Below are positions 15,342-23,760 of a stretch of 64,000 bases of DNA, piece by piece. Made by a program: the position numbers and the translations under genes. The notes under the pieces are model-generated. The model was not told the origin of the DNA. It saw only the letters and a program-made list of their open reading frames with translations, and searched no databases. How positions within the stretch are numbered: position 1 is the first letter of the stretch; the number at the start of each line of letters is the position of its first letter. The DNA lies in contig CABIXN010000002.1 of the NCBI GenBank assembly GCA_902362715.1, positions 620,001 to 684,000 of the forward strand. Direction: 5' to 3'. The DNA comes from Lachnospiraceae bacterium. GTDB taxonomy: Bacteria > Bacillota > Clostridia > Lachnospirales > Lachnospiraceae.

Positions 15342-16217
15342 ATGGGAAATGAAGAACTTGTGATCCGAATAAAGAACCGTGAAGATACAGCGGAAAATAT
15401 GAACCAGTTATGGCAGCAGAATAAAGCCTTTATCCATCTGCTGGCACTAAAATATGCTGCTTACGAAGAAATAGAGGACTTAGAGCAGGAAGGTTTTATC
15501 GGGTTGTGCAATGCTGTAGATGGGTATCGGGCCGATGCGGGAATCCCCTTTCTAAATTATGCGGCATTCTGGATCAGGCAGGCAATGGTTCGCTATATAG
15601 AGAATTGTGGTTCCTGTGTGCGTATTCCCTCTCATATGAATAGTAAAATAAAGGAGTATAAGCGGATACAGGCCTTATATCGGCAGTATTATGGCAGAAT
15701 ACCTGATGACCGGGAAATACAGAATCTTTTGAATATCAGCTGTGAGCAGCTAAAAAGTATACAGCACGGATTGAATATGAAGTATGTGGATAGCCTAAAC
15801 CGGGAAATAAACAGCAAAGATGAAGGGGAGATCTGCTGTCTGGGGGATAATCTGGCCAATGATGAAAATATAGAAATACAGGTTCTAAATCGAATGGAAG
15901 CGGAAGAGTTAAAATCTGCTGTGTGGTCATTGGTGGATGGCCTGCCTGATATGCAAGCGGCTGTTATCCGAATGCGGTACATGGAAGGAAAGTCTCTGAA
16001 AGAATCCGGTCAGAAAATCGGTTTAAAGGCTGAAAAGGCCCGCCGTCTGGAACAAAAGGCGCTGAGGGAATTAAGGATGCCAGGCAGAAGAGAAGTGCTG
16101 ATAGAGTTTCTTCCGGAAGAAATAGGAAGTATGGCGTATTATGGCAGCGGCGTGGGTACATTTAACAGGACATGGACCAGCAGTACGGAGCGGGCGGCGT
16201 TGTGGCTGGAAGTGTGA
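15342..16217 (+). CDS. Phage-type sigma-70 family factor
   Basis: The 291-residue product has region 2 (ALKYAAYEEIEDLEQEGFIG, then FLNYAAFWIRQAMVRYIE with the conserved aromatic positions), a region 3-like stretch (RIPSHMNSKIKEYKRI) and region 4 near 190-240. The tail YYGSGVGTFNRTWTSSTERA is typical of sigma-like factors of Clostridial phages and plasmids. ATG 15342 is chosen for its perfect AGGAGG 5 bases upstream. A weak hairpin (CCCCG 15274-15278 with CGGGG 15299-15303) before it may end the capsid transcript. It may direct late transcription of the satellite or of a helper phage. Confidence 0.85.
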   Translation: MGNEELVIRIKNREDTAENMNQLWQQNKAFIHLLALKYAAYEEIEDLEQEGFIGLCNAVDGYRADAGIPFLNYAAFWIRQAMVRYIENCGSCVRIPSHMNSKIKEYKRIQALYRQYYGRIPDDREIQNLLNISCEQLKSIQHGLNMKYVDSLNREINSKDEGEICCLGDNLANDENIEIQVLNRMEAEELKSAVWSLVDGLPDMQAAVIRMRYMEGKSLKESGQKIGLKAEKARRLEQKALRELRMPGRREVLIEFLPEEIGSMAYYGSGVGTFNRTWTSSTERAALWLEV

Positions 16218-16640
16218 TACTAATTTGATACTAAAAACTCATACAGAATATAAATATTATGCATCGTGTAGAAGAAAATAGTTAAAATACAGCAGAAAAC
16301 AGGCGATAAAGCAGGTAGAAGCTGCTCTGTTATAGTGTTGCTGCAATTATTGAGTAATTAAATATTACGTAAAATTATGTATTTCGCAGCCTGCATTGAG
16401 CAGTCATATCTCTTCTCTGAAAAATACTGGAAGTTTCTTCATTTATGAGATCTAACAATAAAAGAACATTTTCGTAAGTAAGCAGATGTAAAAATCTCTG
16501 ACTGCTTTGGGAATGTTCTTTTTATTTGCACTGCAGGATGGCGGACGCATGGAAGAACGCAAGAGCGAGACTTGAATGATTTCCATGGACTGGCTGGCTT
16601 GGTACGTGAAGAATTAACAGAAAAATCACAGTTTTACAGC
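16218..16640. other. Gene-free stretch, likely holding the right end of the satellite
   Basis: No reading frame with a binding site is present. The stretch is AT-rich up to about 16460. A terminator-like hairpin follows. No tRNA gene or obvious direct repeat that could be the right att site was recognised. Confidence 0.4.
16461..16525 (+). terminator. Terminator-like hairpin with long outer stem
   Basis: AAAGAACATT (16461-16470) pairs perfectly with AATGTTCTTT (16512-16521), with an inner AAGCAG/CTGCTT stem, and TTTATTT overlaps the end. It may terminate the sigma factor transcript or be the 3' end of a host gene interrupted by the satellite. Confidence 0.55.
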
Positions 16641-16646
16641 CTGTAC

Positions 16647-16679
16647 TTTAAGGTTCTTTTAAAGTTGGGTGTTTATACT
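16647..16679 (+). promoter_or_regulatory. PhoB-like direct repeats and -10 box of the efflux operon
   Basis: TTTAAGGTT (16647-16655) and TTTAAAGTT (16658-16666) are direct repeats spaced 11 bp start to start, the layout bound by OmpR/PhoB-type regulators. The -10 TATACT is at 16674-16679, and the repeats cover the -35 region, as at class II activated promoters. The response regulator of the same operon is the likely binder. Confidence 0.6.
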
Positions 16680-16730
16680 GTGGGTAAATCAAATTAAGTT
16701 TAAAAATAGAAGAGGAAAGGAAACAAAAAT

Positions 16731-17465
16731 ATGAAATTAAAATATCTGGTAATTATATTAGCGGCGGTTCTGGCAGCAGGCATACTGGCCGGATGCGGTG
16801 AGGGCAGTTCTGATACAGGTTCCGGGAGCAGTATACAGCAGACAGAGGAGAATACCATTTATGGAGAAATAACGGAGATTGGAGAAGACTCTGTTACGAT
16901 AAATGTAGGAACAAGACAAAAAATGGAGAAGCCAAAAGAAGCAGAGAATCAGGAACAAAGTGATTCCGACAGTGCTGATGATCAGCAGGATGATCAGGTT
17001 GAGAGTGGATCAGACGAAAAGAAACAGCCTTCTGTTCTGGAGCTAACCGGTGAGGAAAAAGTAGTAACTGTAACAGAAGATACCGAATATGAGACGGGTT
17101 TTCCGGGAGAACCTGACAAATCTGAAGATGATAAAAAGGAGCTGCCTTCGCCTGAAAAGGAGGGAGCGGATGACAATACAATGAGTGATTCAGATGCCGA
17201 ACCGGCAGATGAACAGCCAAAACCGGAAACCGAGAAAATTACATTTCAGGATCTTGCGGCAGGAGATTCTGTGGCCATAACTTTAAATGATGATGGGACG
17301 GCGGCAGAGATTCAGGTTATTTCACAGCCCGGTACGAAGAACGATGATGAATCGGCTGCATCAGATACAACAGATGCAGATTCGTTAACTATCGCAAAAG
17401 CGGCTGCTGATGCTGCAAAAGCGGTAAGTGAAGAATTAAGCGGTTCAGTATCGGAGAATGTTTAG
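16731..17465 (+). CDS. Lipoprotein with DUF5666-like N-terminal part
   Basis: The 244-residue product starts with a signal peptide and lipobox ILAGC (Cys22), so it is probably anchored outside the membrane. A beta-rich stretch (TIYGEITEIGEDSVTINVG) resembles DUF5666/OB-like repeats. It is followed by long acidic Asp/Glu/Ser-rich linkers and a second beta-rich piece near residue 175. It leads the operon that encodes a MacA-like adaptor, an ATPase, a permease and a two-component system, with a 14-base gap to the adaptor. It may assist export or sense substrate; the exact role is unknown. Confidence 0.72.
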   Translation: MKLKYLVIILAAVLAAGILAGCGEGSSDTGSGSSIQQTEENTIYGEITEIGEDSVTINVGTRQKMEKPKEAENQEQSDSDSADDQQDDQVESGSDEKKQPSVLELTGEEKVVTVTEDTEYETGFPGEPDKSEDDKKELPSPEKEGADDNTMSDSDAEPADEQPKPETEKITFQDLAAGDSVAITLNDDGTAAEIQVISQPGTKNDDESAASDTTDADSLTIAKAAADAAKAVSEELSGSVSENV

Positions 17466-17479
17466 GAGGGATTGTTAGA

Positions 17480-19801
17480 ATGAAAAAAGTACAGTTTTTG
17501 ACGGAATTAAAAAAAATATCCGGAAGAAAAAAGGTGTTATGCGTGACCGGGGTGGCTCTGGCAGGATGTGTAGCTGCCGGAAGTGTTTTTTATGTAGTTT
17601 ATGGAAAGAAAATTTCCCAAAATGCAGGTGCAGGTTCGATACAGGAGGCATCTGCAGAAAATGGTTCTATTTCAGATACTATTGTAGGGACAGGGAATCT
17701 GGAAAACGCTGAAGCATCGGCTGTTAAAATTCCTTCCGGGATTGTGATAGAGGAGGTTTGTGTAGAAAGCGGGGACACGGTGTCTTCAGGGGATGTACTG
17801 GCCAGGGTAGATCAGGTTTCAGTATTGAATACACTTCAGTCTGTACAGGATGAGATTGAGAGTACAGATAAGAAAATTAATTCTTCTAAAAATGATACGG
17901 ACCAGGAGACGGTAAAAACCAATGTCAGCGGCCGGGTGAAGCAAATCTATGCGGAGGAAGGTGATGATGCAGCGGCTTGTATGGAAGAAAACGGCGCAGT
18001 GCTGCTGCTGTCTATTGACGGAAAAATGGCAGTAAAGTTACAGAATGTAACGGATGTTTCCGCAGGAGAATCAGTTATCGTTGTTTTATCAGACGGAAGT
18101 CAGACAGACGGAAGTATAGAAAGTGTAAATACAAATTCATGTATCGTAACAATGACAGATAACGGAGTGTCTGCAGATGATGAGGTAACTGTAAAAACAG
18201 AAGAAGGAACAGAACTGGGAAGCGGAAATACTTATATTCATCAGCAGCTGGCAGTTACCGCTGCAAGCGGAACTGTGGATGAAATCTATGTGTCGGAAAA
18301 TGATAAAGTTTCCGCCGGGAGTGCGTTATTTCATTTAAGCGATAAAGTTTCCGCAGAGTATCAGGAACAGGTGGCTTATCGTGAAGCACTGACGGAGTCC
18401 ATGAGGTCCCTGGTGGCTATGTCCAGAGAGGGTACTATTACAGCTGACACGGACGGTATCATCGAATCTGTAAATGTATCCGGTGACTCAGAAAGCGGCG
18501 ATTCAGATACAGTGAGTACCGCTCAGGGGATGAATATGTCAGCAGATACTCAGGAAACCCTGTCAGGATTCACCAGTCTGCAGGTGTCGGCAGTCCAGAC
18601 TGTGAATGAAGATACAGATAATTCTGAATCAGAGGATCAGAAAGAGTCAGATGAGGAAGCGGAGAAGATTCAATTTAAGATTGCAGATTCTTCTAACGAT
18701 GGTAAGACGCTGATAATTGAAGCTCCGGAAAAAGGGGGAAAGCCCCAGACTTCTGTAAGCGGAGGCAGTTATTATTCAGGAACAATTTCATGGAATACGT
18801 CAGACCGCATATTTAAGGGAGGGACAGTATATCAGGCAGATATAACTTTAACAGCAAATGAGGGGTACTATTTTTCCAGCGATAGCATAAGCGGTGTGCA
18901 AAAGGGGTTGATTTCCGGTCTTAGCGTCTCACAGGATAAAAAGACGCTGACACTCCGGCTGACATTTCCAGAAACGGAAAGTGATGAGACAACGGTTATA
19001 AAAGATTCTGCCAAGACCGAAACATCTTCTGAAAGTACACAAAAGGAAAACAGTACAGAAAAACAAAACAATGCATCTGTGGCATCTTCTGATAAAACAT
19101 CGGATGAGGCTGTGGGAACTTCTGTGAATTCAACGTCGTCACTGTTAGCGGAAACGACAGAAAGTGACGGGGAGGCTAGTTCTGAATATAGTACGGATAT
19201 TACCGCTTTTACGATAGCCTCCAATGAGAATATGGCTGTTTCTGTAGATGTTGACGAATTGGATATAAATTCTGTGTCAGTGGATCAGGAGGCGGAGGTT
19301 ACCCTGGATGCAATTGAATCAGAAACCTTCACCGGCACAGTTACCAAAGTGAGCAGCAGTGCCAGTGCCAGCGGCGGCGTGGCGAAATACAGTGTGGAAA
19401 TTACAATTCCCAGGGACGATCAAATGAAAACCGGCATGAACGCTTCTGCCACTATAGAAATAGAGAGCAGGGAAAACGTAATTACCATTCCGGTAAATGC
19501 GCTGCAGGAACGGGGAGATAAGGTATTTGTATATACCAAGAAAGATTCAGAAGGAAATCTGTCTGGAGAACAGGAAGTAACTACCGGTTTGTCAGACGGA
19601 GAAACGGTGGAAATTACAGATGGCCTTGCAGAAGGGGATACTGTCTATTATCAGAAAACCGGAAATACTGCGGAAAGCGGTGGTCAGGGAGGTCCTAGCA
19701 ATGGTATGAACGGTGAAATGCCGGGGGACTTTGGAGAAGACAGAGGCGGTAATATGGACAGCATGCCATCAGGAACCCCAAAACAGGGAGGCGGACAATG
19801 A
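17480..19801 (+). CDS. MacA/YknX-like efflux adaptor with inserted domains
   Basis: The 773-residue product has one N-terminal membrane segment (about 18-38), lipoyl-type half motifs near 75-100, 150-170 and 255-290, and a beta-barrel part near 585-690 ending in VITIPVNALQERG, as in MacA. The tail is Gly- and Met-rich. Family members usually have 350-550 residues. The extra length comes from a Ser/Glu-rich linker and a block at about 418-496 (SGTISWNTSDRIFKGGTVY, then LTANEGYYFS) that resembles repeat domains of Gram-positive surface proteins. The stop overlaps the ATPase start as ATGA. It should link the MacB-like permease to outside substrates. Confidence 0.85.
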   Translation: MKKVQFLTELKKISGRKKVLCVTGVALAGCVAAGSVFYVVYGKKISQNAGAGSIQEASAENGSISDTIVGTGNLENAEASAVKIPSGIVIEEVCVESGDTVSSGDVLARVDQVSVLNTLQSVQDEIESTDKKINSSKNDTDQETVKTNVSGRVKQIYAEEGDDAAACMEENGAVLLLSIDGKMAVKLQNVTDVSAGESVIVVLSDGSQTDGSIESVNTNSCIVTMTDNGVSADDEVTVKTEEGTELGSGNTYIHQQLAVTAASGTVDEIYVSENDKVSAGSALFHLSDKVSAEYQEQVAYREALTESMRSLVAMSREGTITADTDGIIESVNVSGDSESGDSDTVSTAQGMNMSADTQETLSGFTSLQVSAVQTVNEDTDNSESEDQKESDEEAEKIQFKIADSSNDGKTLIIEAPEKGGKPQTSVSGGSYYSGTISWNTSDRIFKGGTVYQADITLTANEGYYFSSDSISGVQKGLISGLSVSQDKKTLTLRLTFPETESDETTVIKDSAKTETSSESTQKENSTEKQNNASVASSDKTSDEAVGTSVNSTSSLLAETTESDGEASSEYSTDITAFTIASNENMAVSVDVDELDINSVSVDQEAEVTLDAIESETFTGTVTKVSSSASASGGVAKYSVEITIPRDDQMKTGMNASATIEIESRENVITIPVNALQERGDKVFVYTKKDSEGNLSGEQEVTTGLSDGETVEITDGLAEGDTVYYQKTGNTAESGGQGGPSNGMNGEMPGDFGEDRGGNMDSMPSGTPKQGGGQ

Positions 19802-20472
19802 TACAGCTGAAGGAAGTGTCTAAAATTTATAAGATGGGCCAGGAGAAAGTAAGAGCCCTGGATCATGTGGATATGTGCATTGCGGAAGGCGAATATGTTA
19901 GTATTACAGGGCCTTCCGGAAGCGGAAAATCAACAATTATGAATATTATAGGATGCCTGGATACAGCGGATACCGGAAGTTATATTCTGGATGGAATCTC
20001 CATTGAGGAATATAGCGAGAATGATCTGGCCCGTATCCGGAATCATAAAATAGGATTTATTTTTCAGAATTTCAATTTACTGTATAAGTTAACAGCTGAA
20101 GAGAATGTGGAACTGCCGCTGATTTACCAGCGGGTAAAAGCGGCAGAACGAAAAAGGAGAGTAAAAGAAGCTTTAGAGCAGGTAGAGCTTTCTCATAGAA
20201 TAAGACATAAGCCGGCGGAACTGTCAGGAGGGCAGCAGCAGCGTGTGGCAATTGCCAGGGCGCTTGTAACAAAGCCGTCTTTGTTCCTGGCTGATGAACC
20301 AACAGGAAATCTTGACTCCAAAACAGGGGAAGAAATTATGAAGTTGTTTCATGAACTTCATTTAGCGGGAAATACAATTGTATTGATTACTCATGATCCG
20401 AAGATTGCGGATGAGGCTGAACGAAAAATAGCAATGAGGGATGGAAAGGCAAGAGAGGTGGTTTCATGGTAA
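19798..20472 (+). CDS. MacB/YknY-like ABC transporter ATPase
   Basis: The 224-residue protein has Walker [10 protein letters not shown] at 38-46, the signature [15 protein letters not shown] near 140 and Walker [13 protein letters not shown] near 160, the form typical of the MacB/LolD group. It is full length and intact. It overlaps the adaptor stop by 4 bases and the permease start by 7, so the three proteins are made in a coupled way. It powers the tripartite-like exporter by mechanotransmission, as known for MacAB. The substrate may be a peptide or antibiotic; this is inference. Confidence 0.92.
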   Translation: MIQLKEVSKIYKMGQEKVRALDHVDMCIAEGEYVSITGPSGSGKSTIMNIIGCLDTADTGSYILDGISIEEYSENDLARIRNHKIGFIFQNFNLLYKLTAEENVELPLIYQRVKAAERKRRVKEALEQVELSHRIRHKPAELSGGQQQRVAIARALVTKPSLFLADEPTGNLDSKTGEEIMKLFHELHLAGNTIVLITHDPKIADEAERKIAMRDGKAREVVSW

Positions 20473-21701
20473 TGCAGACTTGGAAAATGGCGTGGTCAGC
20501 TGTCTGTGCTAATAAATTCAGGACATTTCTTACAATGCTTGGGATTGTGATAGGTGTAGCCGCTCTCATTGTACTTGTATCTATTGCCGGTGGAGCTTCT
20601 TCGTCTGTTTCCAGTCAGATTTCAGATATGGGATCGGATTATCTGACAGTACAGATTACAGACGATAAAGAGAATCCTCTGCGGCTGTCAGAGTTTTCAG
20701 AGCTGTTTCAGGATGAGTTTATAGGAGCCGCAGCTCCGGCGGGACGAACCAGCGTTACTGCAAAAAGCGGATATACCAGCGCCGGAATGACGATTACAGG
20801 AACTACAAGCAGTTATTTTGAAATAATGGGGCTTGATATAAGCAGCGGACGGAGTCTGAAAAAAACAGATACGGACAATGCGTCATATGTAATAGTTATT
20901 ACTGCCGATACGGCAGTGGAATTGTTCGGAAATACAAATGCTGCCGGGGAAATGGTTTCACTGGATGGAAAAGCCTTTCTTGTGGCAGGAGTACTTGCAG
21001 ATGACTCATCTCTTACATCGGCATCAACTGTTGTGACCGGGAGCAGTCAGGAGGAAACGGATTCATCTGATTCTGCTTCTGCGGTAACTTTGGAAGGTTA
21101 TATTCCTTACTCCACATTGAGCAGAATGGCTGATAATATGCTGGATATTACACAATTTTATGTATCTTCGGCCGGCGGGGACTCTATGGATCAGACCCAG
21201 ATGGCGGTCCAGCAGATTATGCTGGAACGGTTTGAAGATGATGAGGAAGCGTTTTCCATTCAAAGTCAGTCTGAGATTATGGAGACTATGGCTGAAGTAA
21301 ATGAAACAATGACACTTATGATTGGAGGCATTGCAGCGATATCTCTGCTTGTGGGCGGGATAGGAATTATGAATATTATGCTGGTATCAGTTACAGAGAG
21401 AACAAAAGAAATTGGCATACGAAAGGCCATTGGAGCAGGAAGACAGATGATTATGATGCAGTTTCTGCTGGAGGCGTTTATTGTCAGTATGGCAGGGTGT
21501 CTGCTGGGAATTGTGGTTTCTTTTGGAATTTTGAAGATTGCCGGAATATTTATGGGAGCTTCCATGGAGTTTTCAATATCGCCAGGAGTTATCTGGATTT
21601 CCGTTTTGTTTTCAGGTATAATTGGAATAGTATTTGGTCTTTATCCGGCAAATAAGGCCGCAAAGAAAAAACCAATTGATGCATTGAGGTATTCTGGATA
21701 A
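20466..21701 (+). CDS. MacB/YknZ-like ABC transporter permease
   Basis: The 411-residue protein has one N-terminal membrane helix (about 16-42), a large extracellular MacB-core domain and three C-terminal helices (about 285-405), ending with GLYPANKAAKKKPIDALRY, a hallmark of the family. The phrase VTERTKEIGIRKAIGAGRQ in the cytoplasmic loop contacts the ATPase. ATG 20466 overlaps the ATPase stop; ATG 20472 is equally possible. The gap to the response regulator is 55 bases, so all six genes are probably one transcript. Confidence 0.92.
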   Translation: MVMQTWKMAWSAVCANKFRTFLTMLGIVIGVAALIVLVSIAGGASSSVSSQISDMGSDYLTVQITDDKENPLRLSEFSELFQDEFIGAAAPAGRTSVTAKSGYTSAGMTITGTTSSYFEIMGLDISSGRSLKKTDTDNASYVIVITADTAVELFGNTNAAGEMVSLDGKAFLVAGVLADDSSLTSASTVVTGSSQEETDSSDSASAVTLEGYIPYSTLSRMADNMLDITQFYVSSAGGDSMDQTQMAVQQIMLERFEDDEEAFSIQSQSEIMETMAEVNETMTLMIGGIAAISLLVGGIGIMNIMLVSVTERTKEIGIRKAIGAGRQMIMMQFLLEAFIVSMAGCLLGIVVSFGILKIAGIFMGASMEFSISPGVIWISVLFSGIIGIVFGLYPANKAAKKKPIDALRYSG

Positions 21702-21756
21702 CAGAATTTGTAATGCTGCGCAGCTGACTCTGGCAGAAAGAAAGAGGGAAGGTAAA

Positions 21757-22434
21757 ATGCGTCTTTTATTGGCGGAAGATGAAACAGAATTGGCAGATGC
21801 ACTAAAGGTCATATTAAAAAATAATAACTATTCGGTGGATACTGTTTATAATGGCCTGGATGCGCTTGCATATCTGGAGAGCGGTAAAAATTATGACGGA
21901 GTGATTCTGGATATTATGATGCCGGGATTGGATGGGATCAGTGTATTAAAGAAGATTCGGGATCAGGGAAATCATGTTCCGGTGTTAATGCTGACGGCAA
22001 AAGCGGAAGTGGATGATAGAGTAAAGGGACTGGACTTTGGCGCAGATGATTATCTGGGGAAACCATTTGCTGTGAAAGAACTTCTGGCCAGAATTCGGGC
22101 AGTTACCCGCAGGCAGACGGATATTAATAGTACCGTTGTTGCTTTTGGCAATATCAGCTTGAACCGTTCGACCTTTGAACTGATGTCAGAGAATGGGAGC
22201 TTCCGACTGGGAAATAAAGAGTTTCAGATGCTGGAAATGTTGATGGCTCATCCGGGACAGCTGATTTCTACTCAGCGTTTTATGGAAAAGATCTGGGGAT
22301 ATGATAGTGATGCGGATCTTGGAGTTGTCTGGGTTTACCTGTCCTATCTGAGAAAGAAGCTGCTGGTGTTGAAAGCGGATGTAGCTATTAAGGCAGTAAG
22401 AAATCAGGGATATTTTCTGGAGGAAAAGAAATGA
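21757..22434 (+). CDS. OmpR-family response regulator of the efflux operon
   Basis: The 225-residue protein has a receiver domain with acidic pocket EDE at 7-9, the phosphorylation site Asp52 in ILDIMMPGLDG and a Lys in LGKPF near 105, then an OmpR-type winged helix from about 130. The start follows GAGGGAAGG. It overlaps the kinase gene in ATGA. It is the best candidate for binding the direct repeats at 16647-16666, which would make the operon self-regulating. This link is inference from arrangement. Confidence 0.92.
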   Translation: MRLLLAEDETELADALKVILKNNNYSVDTVYNGLDALAYLESGKNYDGVILDIMMPGLDGISVLKKIRDQGNHVPVLMLTAKAEVDDRVKGLDFGADDYLGKPFAVKELLARIRAVTRRQTDINSTVVAFGNISLNRSTFELMSENGSFRLGNKEFQMLEMLMAHPGQLISTQRFMEKIWGYDSDADLGVVWVYLSYLRKKLLVLKADVAIKAVRNQGYFLEEKK

Positions 22435-23651
22435 TAGCAGCGCTGCGCAGACGTTTTATTCTTGTGGCTATGTGTTCTCTGCTGGCGGTTTTAACAGCTG
22501 TTATATGCACAATAAATGTAACAAATTATCAAAAAGTATTGGAGAGGACTGACGGTCTGTTGGAAATGCTGGCAGATCACGATGGTCAGTTTCCGGAGTC
22601 AATAAAGGGGCAGAGACCGGAGGAGAATCCGAAGGATACATTTTCACCGGAAACGCCTTATGAGACTCGTTTTTTTACTGTAAATCTGGATAAATATCAG
22701 AATGTGGTTCAGATTAATACAAGAAACATTGCGGCAGTTACAGATAAACAGGCTGAAATGTATGCGGCTGATGTGGTTGAGAAAAATAAGAAGTCGGGAT
22801 TTTTAAGTGTATACCGGTATAAGATGGTAACAGAAGATGAAGGAACGCTTTTGATTTTTGTTGACTGCCGCCAGGAGCTTGATACCATCAGGATCTTTGC
22901 GCTGACCAGTATTTTTGTATCCGGGTTTGGACTTCTGGCGGTTTTCCTGTTAGTTGTTTTCTTCTCGAGAATTGTGTTGCGGCCAGTGGCGGAAAGTTTT
23001 GAAAAGCAAAAGCAGTTTATTACGGATGCAAGCCATGAAATAAAAACACCACTAGCTATTATTGACGCAAACACAGAAGTTGTTGAGATGGAATACGGAG
23101 AAAGCCAGTGGACCCAGAGTACAAAAAATCAGATTCATAGACTGGTCAACCTTACCCAGCAGTTGATTATACTTGCAAGGATGGATGAAGAACGTACAAA
23201 ACAGCAGATGACAGATTTTTCTCTGTCAGATGCTGTTGAGGAGAGTGCGCTTCCGTTTCAGGTTATGGCAGAGACAAAGAAAAAAAGTCTGAATCTTCAA
23301 ATTAAGAGCGGTATAACCTGTCATGGAGATGAGAAGGCTATACGGCAGCTGATTGTGCAGCTTTTGGATAATGCGGTGAAATATTCATCCGGAACAGGGA
23401 ATATAGAGCTGAGGGTTTTGCAGAAGGGCAAAAAGTGTATGATTTCTGTTTTAAATGATGCACCTGAGCTGTCAGAGGGAAACCTGGATATTCTATTTGA
23501 GCGCTTTTACCGTCTGGACAGTTCCAGAAATTCTAAAACCGGTGGCTCTGGAATCGGTCTGTCTGTGGTGAAGGCTATTGTAGAAGGCCATAAAGGCAGA
23601 ATTTCTGCGTACTGCAGAAAAGGTAAATTAGAGATTACTATATTATTATAA
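22431..23651 (+). CDS. Sensor histidine kinase of the efflux operon
   Basis: The 406-residue protein has two membrane segments (about 9-29 and 158-184) enclosing an extracellular sensor of about 125 residues, then the H-box DASHEIKTPLAI with His202. The ATPase domain carries the N-box (LLDNAVKYSSG) and GSGIGLSVVKAIVEGH. No clear HAMP domain is seen between membrane and H-box. It phosphorylates the regulator encoded upstream. A bidirectional terminator follows. Confidence 0.9.
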   Translation: MIAALRRRFILVAMCSLLAVLTAVICTINVTNYQKVLERTDGLLEMLADHDGQFPESIKGQRPEENPKDTFSPETPYETRFFTVNLDKYQNVVQINTRNIAAVTDKQAEMYAADVVEKNKKSGFLSVYRYKMVTEDEGTLLIFVDCRQELDTIRIFALTSIFVSGFGLLAVFLLVVFFSRIVLRPVAESFEKQKQFITDASHEIKTPLAIIDANTEVVEMEYGESQWTQSTKNQIHRLVNLTQQLIILARMDEERTKQQMTDFSLSDAVEESALPFQVMAETKKKSLNLQIKSGITCHGDEKAIRQLIVQLLDNAVKYSSGTGNIELRVLQKGKKCMISVLNDAPELSEGNLDILFERFYRLDSSRNSKTGGSGIGLSVVKAIVEGHKGRISAYCRKGKLEITILL

Positions 23652-23671
23652 AGAGAAAATTTGAGCAAGAA

Positions 23672-23717
23672 AAAAGGAGAAGTATACCTTTGTATCTCAA
23701 GGTCTGCTTCTCCTTTT
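23672..23717. terminator. Bidirectional terminator between convergent operons
   Basis: AAAAGGAGAAG (23672-23682) pairs with CTTCTCCTTTT (23707-23717), and the stem continues inward with one mismatch for eight more pairs. A-runs and T-runs flank it on both strands, so it can end the kinase operon and the GntP gene. Confidence 0.85.
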
Positions 23718-23760
23718 GGCAGATAGTATAATATTTTCGTTATTTTCTAATTTTATTAAT

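Larger units (their letters stand above)
9763..16217. mobile_element. Compact phage-satellite-like element, left end disrupted
   Basis: This block reads integrase and repressor leftward, then a Cro-like protein, an excisionase-like protein, a RepA-type ATPase, origin-like repeats, a small protein, an RNA candidate, scaffold, capsid and sigma factor rightward. The divergent switch with int on one side and replication on the other is the layout of phage-inducible islands and small prophages. Only two structural genes are visible; terminase, portal, protease, tail and lysis genes are absent. The right end was not identified and could lie in 16218-16460. Confidence 0.7.
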
